From Thermoflexus sp. (GTDB lineage Bacteria > Chloroflexota > Anaerolineae > Thermoflexales > Thermoflexaceae), in NCBI GenBank assembly GCA_017743605.1, contig JAGHYO010000148.1:1-5813 (forward strand): a DNA stretch of 5,813 bases. Reading direction: 5' to 3'. Positions 1 through 5,374 of this stretch are shown piece after piece. Made by a program: the position numbers and the translations under genes. Within the stretch, counting starts at the first letter, position 1. Each line of letters opens with the position of its first letter. The notes below the pieces were generated by a model. It searched no databases. It was not told where the DNA came from and saw only the letters and a program-made list of their open reading frames with translations.

Positions 1-604
1 CGGCCACGGCCGCCCGCAACATGCGCCCGAAGGCGGGGTCCGCCGCATCATGCGGGCGGAAGGCCCGAGGGTCCGCCCGCTGCACAATGAAGACGATGAA
101 GGCACGGGCGCCCGCCGCGCAGGCGGCCTGAAGCGCTGATAGATGGTGCCGCCCCCGCTCCGTTGGGGCGTCCGGGAAGAGGCCCTCGCCTCCCTCGACC
201 AGGGTAACGCTTTTCACTTCCACGTAGGCCAGGCCCTCCGGACCCTCCAGGCGGAAGTCCACCCGAACCTCCCCCAGGGAGGGCTCCGGGATCAGACGGA
301 TGTCGCTGCGGAAAGGCGCCAGCCGCCCTTCGGCCCAGGCTTCCCGGAACAGGGCGTTGGGAGCCCGGGCGTCCGCGGAGACCAGGGTGCCGTCCGGGAG
401 GGCGACGAGCCGGACATCATAGCGGGTGCGCCGCCGGCCCTCCCGCCGGGCCAGCCACATCAGATATCCCGGGACCAGCAACTCGCGCAGGCGGCCGGAG
501 TTGGGCAGATGCGCGCGCGTCCGGCGCCCGCCCAGGCGCACCTCCACGGTGAACCGGTTGAGGCGGCGCAGGAACACCGCCGGGGTCAGGGGCGGCCAAC
601 GCAT
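1..604 (-). CDS. sfsA: SfsA family protein (sugar fermentation stimulation protein homologue), 3'-truncated by window edge
   Basis: The reading frame is open from an ATG at 604-602 to the window start, giving 201 codons; SfsA proteins are usually about 230-240 residues, so only about 30 C-terminal residues lie outside. Family blocks seen in order: an N-terminal OB-fold-like region ending in HLPNSGRLRELLVPG (residues 32-46), RRTRYDVRLV (58-67), APNALFREAW (81-90), VRVDF (113-117), YVEVKSVTL (127-135), LFPDAPTERGRHHL (142-155), FIVFIVQRADPRAF (169-182). D116 with E129-V-K131 looks like the PD-(D/E)XK-type core assigned to the SfsA C-terminal domain. The molecular role of the family is poorly defined: E. 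coli SfsA was linked to maltose metabolism regulation and DNA binding. The start lies 11 nt beyond the queA stop with no clear Shine-Dalgarno, so coupled translation as the last visible gene of the operon is inferred. Confidence 0.93.
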   Translation of the reverse strand, partial: MRWPPLTPAVFLRRLNRFTVEVRLGGRRTRAHLPNSGRLRELLVPGYLMWLARREGRRRTRYDVRLVALPDGTLVSADARAPNALFREAWAEGRLAPFRSDIRLIPEPSLGEVRVDFRLEGPEGLAYVEVKSVTLVEGGEGLFPDAPTERGRHHLSALQAACAAGARAFIVFIVQRADPRAFRPHDAADPAFGRMLRAAVA

Positions 605-615
605 GGGGACAGGGC

Positions 616-1692
616 TCACAGGATCAGCATGGCGTCGCCGAAGGAATAGAACCGATAGCCTTCAACGATGGCCGTCTGATAGGCCCGGCGCATGAGATCA
701 TAGCCCATGAAGGCAGCCACCAGCAGGAGCAGCGTGGAGCGGGGGAGATGGAAATTGGTGATGAGGGCGTCGACGGCGCGGAAGGCGAACCCGGGATAGA
801 TGTAAAGATCGGTCTCCCCCTCGAAGGGCCCCACCGTCCGCCGGGGGCAGACGTCCTCCGGGGAGCCACCCGGGCCGTAACGGGCGGCGGTCTCCAGGAC
901 CCGCACCGCGGTGGTGCCCACCGCGACGATGCGCCCGCCCTCCAGCCGGGTTCGGTTGATCTGCTCCGCCGTCTCCAGGGACAGGATGCACCACTCCCGG
1001 TGCAGCGGGTGCTCCCGGACATCCGAGGTCTCGATGGGGCGGAAAGTATCCAGGCTGATGTGGAGGGTGACGAAAGCGGAGCGGATGCGATGCTCCTGCA
1101 GGCGGGCCAGCAGCTCGGGGGTGAAGTGCAGCCCGGCCGTCGGGGCAGCCACGGAGCCCGGCACCCGGGCGTAGACCGTCTGGTAGCGCTCCGGGGCGTG
1201 AAGGGGCTTCCGGATATAAGGGGGAAGGGGAATCACGCCCAGCCGCTCCAGCCAGCCCTCCGGAGGAGCGGAGAATCGGAGCAGGCGGAGCGGCCCCTCG
1301 CCCTCGGCCTCCACCTCCGCCTGGAGATCGATGGGCCGATTGCCGGAGAGCAGCTGCAGCCGCAGGCCCGGGCGGACGCCTCGGCCTCGCACCATCGCCC
1401 ACCAGCGATCCGCTGCCACCCGCTGCACCAGCAGGAGCTCCACCCGCCCACCGGTGGGCTTGACGGCAAACAGGCGCGCCGGGATCACCCGGGTGTCGTT
1501 GAACACCAGCAGATCTCCTGGCCGCAGACATTCCACGATCTCGCGGAAGATCCGGTGTTCGATCTTCCCGGTCGCCCGGTCCACCACCATCAGCCGTGAG
1601 GCGTCTCGGGGCTCGACGGGCTCCTGGGCGATGCGATCGGGCGGCAGCTCGTAGTCATACGCTTCCAGGCTCAGGAGATCCTTCAGCTCCAT
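616..1692 (-). CDS. queA: S-adenosylmethionine:tRNA ribosyltransferase-isomerase QueA
   Basis: QueA transfers and isomerises the ribosyl part of S-adenosylmethionine onto preQ1 at the wobble position (34) of GUN-anticodon tRNAs, giving epoxyqueuosine, in the cytoplasm. The 358-residue length is normal. Family motifs are present throughout: YDYELPPDRIAQEP (12-25), RDASRLMV (29-36), GDLLVFNDTRVIPARL (59-74), PTGGRVELLL (79-88), LPPYI (156-160), RYQTVYARVPGSVAAPTAGL (169-188), HISLDTFRP (211-219), AVGTTAVRVLE (257-267), GETDLYIYPG (292-301), ITNFHLPRSTLLLLVAAFMG (311-330) and YRFYSFGDAMLI (346-357). No key block is missing, so the enzyme should be active. The ATG start overlaps the 3' end of the upstream cysteine-rich gene by 38 nt and lacks a clear Shine-Dalgarno. 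No alternative ATG, GTG or TTG occurs before the first conserved motif, so the overlap looks real. Confidence 0.98.
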   Translation of the reverse strand: MELKDLLSLEAYDYELPPDRIAQEPVEPRDASRLMVVDRATGKIEHRIFREIVECLRPGDLLVFNDTRVIPARLFAVKPTGGRVELLLVQRVAADRWWAMVRGRGVRPGLRLQLLSGNRPIDLQAEVEAEGEGPLRLLRFSAPPEGWLERLGVIPLPPYIRKPLHAPERYQTVYARVPGSVAAPTAGLHFTPELLARLQEHRIRSAFVTLHISLDTFRPIETSDVREHPLHREWCILSLETAEQINRTRLEGGRIVAVGTTAVRVLETAARYGPGGSPEDVCPRRTVGPFEGETDLYIYPGFAFRAVDALITNFHLPRSTLLLLVAAFMGYDLMRRAYQTAIVEGYRFYSFGDAMLIL

Positions 1693-2275
1693 AGCGGGCG
1701 CGATACAGATCCAGAAGGGTCCGGAAGCCTTCCTCTCCCAGCACCCATTTTACTTCCTGATCAAAGATCATGAACAGCGGGCGGGCTGTCTCTGCGGGTT
1801 GTTGGCAAGAGGCCTCGGCGTAGAGCTCGTTCTCATCGTCCAGGATCAGCTGACCCTCCCACAGGGTGAGCGGGTAGAGGGCGCAATGAAGGGGCTTGAG
1901 GGCCCACGGGTGCATGCCCGCCTCGGCCGCCGCCACCTGCAGCCCGCACCGTCCGTCATCCAGCAGGAAAACACAGGATTGGCCTGCTGGGTGGTTCGGG
2001 TTCTCGACGATCGTGGTCCCCACCCAGTAGCCTGCGGGCGGCGTGTCGTCCCATTCCGGTTCCGGGTCGAACCAGCGGCTCGGGTCCTGGCGGTCCGGTG
2101 GCAGGACCCGCTGGATGAGTTCGGCATAGCGGAGGATCTCGTCCCGCTGTTCCACCCGAACCCATACCCCGTAGGCGCAGCAACGCCCCCGACAGTAGGC
2201 GGGGCCGCACCGTTGCACCGGCCGGGGCTCCAGCAACCGGGGGTCCACTCGAATCCCATGGATCTCGATGGTCAT
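1655..2275 (-). CDS. Cysteine-rich YkgJ/DUF3109-like putative metal- or Fe-S-binding protein
   Basis: A 206-residue protein of unknown function. Counting from the ATG at 2275, it has an N-terminal cluster C-x4-C-x3-CC (C23, C28, C32, C33) and further cysteines at 101, 110, 131 and 157. The blocks SCVFLLDDGRCGL (100-112) and LKPLHCALYPL (126-136) resemble the YkgJ-type zinc/iron-chelating family and DUF3109, where the second block reads roughly P..C..FP. Metal or Fe-S binding is inferred from this pattern; no enzymatic role is evident. The frame stays open to a TTG at 2293 and another ATG at 2284. I chose ATG 2275 because AAGAGG (2290-2285) stands 9 nt upstream at normal ribosome-binding distance, and because that start gives MTIEIHGIRVDPR, a sensible beta-strand opening. 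It follows the aminopeptidase gene by 32 nt and overlaps queA by 38 nt, so it belongs to the same transcript. The exact family name is moderately certain. Confidence 0.82.
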   Translation of the reverse strand: MTIEIHGIRVDPRLLEPRPVQRCGPAYCRGRCCAYGVWVRVEQRDEILRYAELIQRVLPPDRQDPSRWFDPEPEWDDTPPAGYWVGTTIVENPNHPAGQSCVFLLDDGRCGLQVAAAEAGMHPWALKPLHCALYPLTLWEGQLILDDENELYAEASCQQPAETARPLFMIFDQEVKWVLGEEGFRTLLDLYRARYGAEGSPEPGSV

Positions 2276-2284
2276 CCCAGCCAT

Positions 2285-2290
2285 CCTCTT
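2285..2290 (-). promoter_or_regulatory. Ribosome binding site deciding the start of the cysteine-rich gene
   Basis: AAGAGG on the minus strand lies 9 nt before the ATG at 2275. It directly abuts the alternative ATG at 2284 and lies inside the frame if the TTG at 2293 is used, so it supports only the 2275 start. Confidence 0.55.
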
Positions 2291-2307
2291 CAACCTGCGG
2301 CGGAGAG

Positions 2308-3411
2308 CTATGCGATCACAAACTTCCCATCGCGGTAAAGGATCTCGCCGTCCACCACGATCTCCCCTTCTTTCAGATCGCAGATCAGGTCCCAGTGGAT
2401 AGCGGACTGATTGGTCCCTCCGGTCTCCGGATAAGCAGCGCCCAGGGCGAGGTGGAAGGTGCCACCGAGCTTCTCGTCAAAGAGGATGTTGCGCGTGAAG
2501 CGACGGATGGCGAAATTCGTGCCGATCCCTAGCTCCCCCAGCCGCTGGGCGCCCTCGTCGGTCTCCAGCATGCGGTGGAGGAAGGCCTCGTTCTTTTTGG
2601 CCGTGGCCTTCACCACCCGCCCCCCCTCGAAGACCAGCTCCACGCCGTCGACCTCCCGGCCGCCGTAGAGGGCCGGGTAGGTGAAACGGACCCAACCCTC
2701 GGTGACAGTCTCCTCGGGGCCAGTAAAGATCTCGCCGTCGGGGAAATTGTGGCGGCCGTCGGCGCTGATGAAGACCCGCCCCTCGATCCCCAGCACCAGG
2801 TCCGCGTTCGGTCCCCGGATGTGGACGCGGCGGCGGCCCTTCAGCCATTCCACGAGACGCGCCTGGAAGGCTGCCTGCTCCCGCCAGCGGGCGACGGGAT
2901 CTTCGTCGTTGAGCCAGCCCGCCTCGTAGACGAAGTCCTCAAACTCCTGCAGGCTCATCTCCGCTTCTTGAGCGTAGGCCTCCGTGGGGTAGAGGGTGAG
3001 CCCCCAGCGCAGCTCCCCCCGGGCGGCCCGCTCCATATAGGTGCGGGTGAGATCCCGACGGGCTGCCGAGACCTTCGCCTGGCGGGCCGGATCCACCGTG
3101 CTCAGGGAGCGGGTGTTGGTCTCGCTGAGCACACTGATCAGGACATCGAAGGTCTCGATCACCAACCGGTCGATGGGAGAGACAAAGGTGAGCTGATGCT
3201 CCTCGGCGGCCCGGTAGAAGATCTCAGCCGCTCCGGGGAGGGAGACCAGCAGGTGGGGATGGGCCCCGCGCTCCAGGACCTGTCGGTAAAGGGTGAGGAG
3301 CAGGGGGGCGGCGGCTGGAGTGCCGCGGAGGGCCACCTTGTCCCCCGGCTTCACAGCCGTGGCGTAATCCACCAGCACCCGGGCCCACTTCTCCAGACGC
3401 GGATCGCTCAT
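2308..3411 (-). CDS. M29-family (thermophilic-type) metallo-aminopeptidase
   Basis: A cytoplasmic aminopeptidase that removes N-terminal residues using a two-metal centre; family members are AmpS, PepS and aminopeptidase T. The 367-residue length from the ATG at 3411 fits the family. Probable metal ligands, by motif: E227 in PDGEIFTGP, E293 in GELGIGTN, H320 in GGTFHLALG, and H339 with D341 in SAIHWDLICDL. Y327 in GAAYPETGGTNQS is the candidate for the conserved catalytic tyrosine. The N-terminal domain (residues 1-190) carries the typical opening LEKWARVLVDYATAVKPGDKV. The frame continues 12 codons further upstream to 3447, but GAGGTG lies 4 nt before the 3411 ATG and family members begin at this MSDP-type start. 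A promoter with a perfect TATAAT sits about 42 nt upstream, so this is probably the first gene of the operon running left. Substrate preference cannot be read from the sequence. Confidence 0.95.
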   Translation of the reverse strand: MSDPRLEKWARVLVDYATAVKPGDKVALRGTPAAAPLLLTLYRQVLERGAHPHLLVSLPGAAEIFYRAAEEHQLTFVSPIDRLVIETFDVLISVLSETNTRSLSTVDPARQAKVSAARRDLTRTYMERAARGELRWGLTLYPTEAYAQEAEMSLQEFEDFVYEAGWLNDEDPVARWREQAAFQARLVEWLKGRRRVHIRGPNADLVLGIEGRVFISADGRHNFPDGEIFTGPEETVTEGWVRFTYPALYGGREVDGVELVFEGGRVVKATAKKNEAFLHRMLETDEGAQRLGELGIGTNFAIRRFTRNILFDEKLGGTFHLALGAAYPETGGTNQSAIHWDLICDLKEGEIVVDGEILYRDGKFVIA

Positions 3412-3419
3412 CAGGCACC
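3412..3419 (-). promoter_or_regulatory. Shine-Dalgarno region deciding the aminopeptidase start
   Basis: On the minus strand the bases just before ATG 3411 read AGGTGCCTG (with a preceding G), giving a GAGGTG ribosome binding site about 4 nt from the start. The farther upstream start at 3447 has no comparable site and coincides with the expected transcription start. Confidence 0.5.
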
Positions 3420-3452
3420 TCGCGGCGAACAGGATGGATTCTATCATTCGTG

Positions 3453-3481
3453 ATTATATCTTGCGCCTGCCTCTCCGAAGA
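3453..3481 (-). promoter_or_regulatory. Putative sigma-70-type promoter of the aminopeptidase-queA-sfsA operon
   Basis: On the minus strand a perfect -10 hexamer TATAAT occupies 3458-3453, inside a short AT-rich island in otherwise GC-rich sequence. A weak -35 candidate, TCTTCG (3481-3476), lies 17 bp upstream. The predicted transcription start near 3446 would leave a leader of about 35 nt before the aminopeptidase ATG at 3411. The -10 match is strong and well placed; the -35 is poor. Confidence 0.55.
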
Positions 3482-3550
3482 CATCAGAGCATCCCTCCAG
3501 CTCATGCTCCGGGCGATCATGGTCCCCGAATCGATGTGGGGGGGCCGGGG

Positions 3551-4208
3551 ATGCTACAGATCACACGGGAGGGTGATCGGGCGCTCTGGAAGGTAGATCG
3601 GCCCCACCGGCGGAACGCACAGAATTGAGCCACGATGGAAGCCTTCGCTCGGGCAGCGGAGGAGACGTGCGCGGATCCAACGCTGCGGGTGGTGATTCTC
3701 ACCGGGGCGAGGGGGGCGTTCCTGTCAGGGGCGGATCTGTATGAGCGGAGCAGCTAATGCATGGAGGCGAACAGCCAGCGGCCCTCGGCACGGATAGGGG
3801 CAGCGTCGCGCTGGATGGAGACGGCGCCCCGGATCCGCATCGCGGCCATCAACGGCCTGGCGCGAGGCGGTGGCGCAGAGGTGGCCCTGGCCCGCGATCT
3901 GCGGGTGATGGCGGAGGACGCGGACCTGTCTTTCGTGCAGATCGCCTGAGCCCTCCCGCCCGGGATGGAGCGGCAGGCAACGGCTGCGACGAAGGGTGGG
4001 GCCTGGCCGTGCCCTGGAGCTGCTCCTGGCCGTCCAGCGCGTCGGGGCCTCCGAGGTCCTGCCGCTGGGCCTGGTGGAACGCATCGCTCCGGCCGGTCAG
4101 GCCCTCGCTGTCGCTCGGGCGCCGGCGGGGGAGATCCTACGATGGGATGCAGAGGCCGTGCGGGCCGTCAAGGTGCTGCTGCGGGAAGGGACGGAGATGC
4201 CCTATTAG
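3551..4208 (+). pseudogene. Degraded enoyl-CoA hydratase/isomerase (crotonase superfamily) gene
   Basis: The reading frame from ATG 3551 gives crotonase-like sequence in order: MLQITREGDRALWKVDRPHR, NAQN, then TGA (3626-3628); TMEAFARAAEET and LRVVILTGARGAFLSGADLYE, then TAA (3755-3757); RIAAINGLARGGGAEVAL and RDLRVMAEDADLSF, then TGA (3947-3949). After PPG the match shifts frame near 3965: dropping one base in GGGATGG gives WSGRQRLRRRVG, continuing as GPGRALELLLAVQRVGASEV, LPLGLVERI and AVRAVKVLLREG to a TAG at 4206-4208. Both oxyanion-hole regions (LSGADL, and NGLARGGG followed by the family's glutamate) are recognisable. At about 219 codons it is shorter than the usual 255-265, because the 3' end stops inside a REP element and some middle sequence seems lost. 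The intact gene would have acted on enoyl-CoA thioesters in fatty-acid or amino-acid breakdown. Four independent lesions make it non-functional. It is transcribed divergently from the aminopeptidase operon; I see no convincing promoter or ribosome binding site. Confidence 0.93.
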
Positions 4209-4229
4209 GAGGGGCTTTATCCCCGAACC
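4205..4229 (+). repeat. REP-like unit 1 (degenerate)
   Basis: The unit begins TTAG instead of GTAG, then GAGGGG, a 6-nt loop CTTTAT, CCCC and tail GAACC. Stem GGGG 4211-4214 pairs with CCCC 4221-4224. The TAG inside its head is the stop codon that closes the crotonase pseudogene frame, so the gene ends in the repeat. Confidence 0.65.
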
Positions 4230-4304
4230 TCTATTTTCGATGCCCGCGAAGCCACAGTGGAAACTGTTCCTGCAGCCCAAACCCTTTCTTCTCGATCCTA
4301 CGAG

Positions 4305-4328
4305 GGTCGCGGCGGAAGCCGCTCCTAC
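4305..4328 (-). repeat. REP-like unit 2, minus orientation
   Basis: On the minus strand it reads GTAG, GAGCGGC, TTCC, GCCGCGACC, a full canonical unit. The stem GCGGC (4309-4313) pairs with GCCGC (4318-4322) around the loop GGAA on the plus strand. It is identical to unit 4. Confidence 0.8.
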
Positions 4329-4342
4329 GAAAATCGATTCCG

Positions 4343-4387
4343 GTAGGAGGGGCTTTGGCATCGAACGAGGGGCTTCAGCCCCGAACC
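4343..4387 (+). repeat. REP-like unit 3, with an internal ~20-nt duplication
   Basis: The GTAG head (4343-4346) is followed by GAGGGGCTT and TGGCATCGAAC, then GAGGGGCTT again (4367-4375) and the normal end CAGCCCCGAACC. A complete hairpin GGGGC (4369-4373), TTCA, GCCCC (4378-4382) lies in the second half. The unit can be read as one REP with an internal 20-nt tandem duplication, or as a decayed REP followed by a headless one. Confidence 0.65.
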
Positions 4388-4406
4388 CCCGCCTTCGATG
4401 ACGCAA

Positions 4407-4430
4407 GGTCGCGGCGGAAGCCGCTCCTAC
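4407..4430 (-). repeat. REP-like unit 4, minus orientation
   Basis: It is an exact copy of unit 2, displaced by 102 bp, with stem 4411-4415 / 4420-4424 and loop GGAA (plus strand). It faces unit 5 head to head across a 14-nt linker resembling the unit 2/3 linker. Confidence 0.8.
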
Positions 4431-4444
4431 GGAAATCAATCCGG

Positions 4445-4468
4445 GTAGGAGACCCTTCAGCCCCGACC
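4445..4468 (+). repeat. REP-like unit 5 (decayed stem)
   Basis: The GTAG head and the CAGCCCCGACC tail are kept, but the first stem arm reads GAGACCC instead of GAGGGGC, so the hairpin no longer pairs well. Confidence 0.65.
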
Positions 4469-4512
4469 CCCTCTTCCGTTGCGCAACCGGTCGCTTTCTT
4501 GGATCCCCTAGC

Positions 4513-4917
4513 TTAAATACAAGAACGAATTTTTTGAATAAATCGCACGAAATCATCAATTCTGTCGAGGAGAGAATACAAATAATCTATATTTATTTCG
4601 GTGTATTCATGAGCTAATATGTTTCTTAAACCCACCATTCCAAGCAAAATCTGGTGAGTTTGTTCATCAATAAACCCATTTCGATAAAGAAGATCCATGC
4701 ACGCTGCATGCGAATCGGGCACTCCAAGGTTGTAACGGCTCATAATATGACAAGAGATATCGATTACAATTTGAATCACCTCCAATAAGCCATAACGCAG
4801 CGACCATTCGAGGTGAGGCTCCTGCCGAACCTCCTCTAGGGTGTACCGCTGACGGAAACGTCGAAGCTCGCGGGCGTTCGTTTCCAGGTGGAGCAGGCGC
4901 TCATTCGTGGAGTTCAC
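4513..4917 (-). CDS. hepT: HepT-type HEPN (DUF86) toxin RNase
   Basis: A 134-residue all-helical HEPN protein, toxin of the MntA-HepT toxin-antitoxin type. The active-site motif R-x4-H-x-Y is intact: R98, H103 and Y105 in GLRNILAHEY. In characterised pairs the R/H residues give RNase activity, and the tyrosine is AMPylated by MntA, which silences the toxin. The rest fits the family: an N-terminal amphipathic helix, LRYGLLEVIQIVIDISCHIM (40-59), then the region before MVGLRN, and a helical end YLYSLLDRIDDFVRFI. The start is the GTG at 4917, with GGAG (4928-4925) 7 nt upstream. An open frame reaches back to 5079 but would lie inside mntA and adds non-family sequence. The gene overlaps mntA by 17 nt. 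Base use is odd: bases 4511-4800 are about 37% G+C, the first 120 bp about 62%. The gene ends TAA 45 nt from the REP cluster. Confidence 0.93.
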   Translation of the reverse strand: MNSTNERLLHLETNARELRRFRQRYTLEEVRQEPHLEWSLRYGLLEVIQIVIDISCHIMSRYNLGVPDSHAACMDLLYRNGFIDEQTHQILLGMVGLRNILAHEYTEINIDYLYSLLDRIDDFVRFIQKIRSCI

Positions 4918-5374
4918 GAGGCAGCTCCGGAGCGAGACGGCCGGTTCGCAGACGCTCCTCAAAGGCTTGCTGAACCATGGCGCGCAGGAAAGCCGTATCC
5001 AAATATTGCTGGATCGCCCGCGCCCGGAAGGCCACAAACCGTTCGCGATCTTTGCAGAAAAACAAGCGACCCTCCGCAAGCACCCGATGCGTGAGGGCAG
5101 GACGGCGCCTTAGGGAAGTGTTCAAAACGAGAAGATCTACATCCCACCCCAGGGCGATCTCCAGCTCCGCGGCGAGCCGACCCAAATCGAGCGCCGACAT
5201 CCCTGCCCGGACCTCCTCGGCAATATACACGGCCACATCCAGATCGCTCCACGGCCTCGCCGTCCCCCGAGCAACGGACCCGAAGAGCAAAGCAAACTCC
5301 ACTCCATGGGCGGAGAGGATCTCCTTCGCCCGCTCCAGGCGGGCCTCCAGCGTCCTATCGTTGGGGCAGCTCAT
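4901..5374 (-). CDS. mntA: MntA-type minimal nucleotidyltransferase antitoxin
   Basis: A 157-residue DNA-polymerase-beta-fold nucleotidyltransferase. The signature G-S-x10-D-x-D is complete (G32, S33, D44, D46 in LLFGSVARGT...SDLDVAVYI), and a third metal-binding carboxylate is likely D80 in WDVDLLVLN. In characterised pairs MntA uses ATP to add AMP groups to the tyrosine of HepT's R-x4-H-x-Y motif, neutralising the toxin, and its gene lies next to hepT as here. The length is slightly above the most compact family members because of a helical C-terminal segment (about 105-157). The start is the ATG at 5374, fused as ATGA with the stop of the upstream nuclease gene and preceded by a strong GAGGAGG 7 nt away. 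It overlaps hepT by 17 nt, so antitoxin is made first and the three genes are probably translationally coupled. Base use is GC-rich like the rest of the chromosome, unlike the 3' part of hepT. Confidence 0.93.
   Translation of the reverse strand: MSCPNDRTLEARLERAKEILSAHGVEFALLFGSVARGTARPWSDLDVAVYIAEEVRAGMSALDLGRLAAELEIALGWDVDLLVLNTSLRRRPALTHRVLAEGRLFFCKDRERFVAFRARAIQQYLDTAFLRAMVQQAFEERLRTGRLAPELPRELHE
4925..4928 (-). promoter_or_regulatory. Ribosome binding site deciding the GTG start of hepT
   Basis: GGAG on the minus strand lies 7 nt before the GTG at 4917, inside the 3' end of mntA. It supports the short HepT protein over the long frame open to 5079. Confidence 0.6.

Larger units (their letters stand above)
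4205..4468. repeat. Cluster of GTAG-headed REP-like palindromes (BIME-like mosaic element)
   Basis: This covers nearly all of the roughly 300-nt gap between the crotonase pseudogene and hepT. It contains at least five REP-like units of about 24 nt. Each has a GTAG (or decayed TTAG) head, GAG plus a GC-rich stem around a 4-nt loop, and a tail ending CGAACC or CGACC. Two minus-oriented units each face a plus-oriented unit head to head across 14 nt (4329-4342 and 4431-4444), and the second pair repeats the first at a 102-bp offset; the 25 nt at 4305-4329 and 4407-4431 are identical. The GTAG head is the known hallmark of REPs mobilised by REP-associated tyrosine (Y1-HUH) transposases. No such transposase is in the window. 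The stems could also serve as transcription stops or mRNA stabilisers between the convergent genes. The spans 4230-4304 and 4469-4512 hold nothing I recognise. Confidence 0.82.

Noticed and set aside
143..649. Long plus-strand open frame opposite sfsA
   Set aside because: Its protein is low-complexity and rich in Pro, Arg, Gly and Gln, with no family motif. The opposite strand encodes clear SfsA over the same stretch.
748..1599. 283-codon plus-strand open frame opposite queA
   Set aside because: QueA motifs fill the minus strand continuously; a GC-rich third position makes antisense frames stay open by chance.
2575..3453. 292-codon plus-strand open frame opposite the aminopeptidase
   Set aside because: It is an antisense shadow of a gene with all its metal-ligand motifs, and it has no recognisable domain.
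3551..3965. Programmed stop-codon readthrough or recoding in the crotonase gene
   Set aside because: Two TGA stops and one TAA plus a frameshift and a truncated end fit decay far better; no recoding structure is evident.
4305..4468. CRISPR array, suggested by direct repeats and a nearby Cas4-like gene
   Set aside because: There are only two full repeats, 102 bp apart. The sequence between them is made of inverted REP units instead of unique spacers, and no cas1 or cas2 is visible.
3757..4516. Two overlapping plus-strand frames (3757-4401 and 3965-4516) spanning the pseudogene and the REP cluster
   Set aside because: They run out of frame through crotonase-derived sequence and into the repeats, and their translations match no family.
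4525..4540. T-rich run as a rho-independent terminator
   Set aside because: The run lies inside the hepT coding sequence and has no GC-rich hairpin immediately before it on either strand.
4137..4559. Minus-strand frame of 140 codons across the REP cluster
   Set aside because: Its repeated peptides (such as VGAASAATL) come directly from the REP DNA repeats, and it overlaps the 3' end of hepT.
4918..5079. 54-codon N-terminal extension of HepT
   Set aside because: It lies wholly inside mntA, lacks family similarity, and the GTG at 4917 has a well-spaced GGAG.
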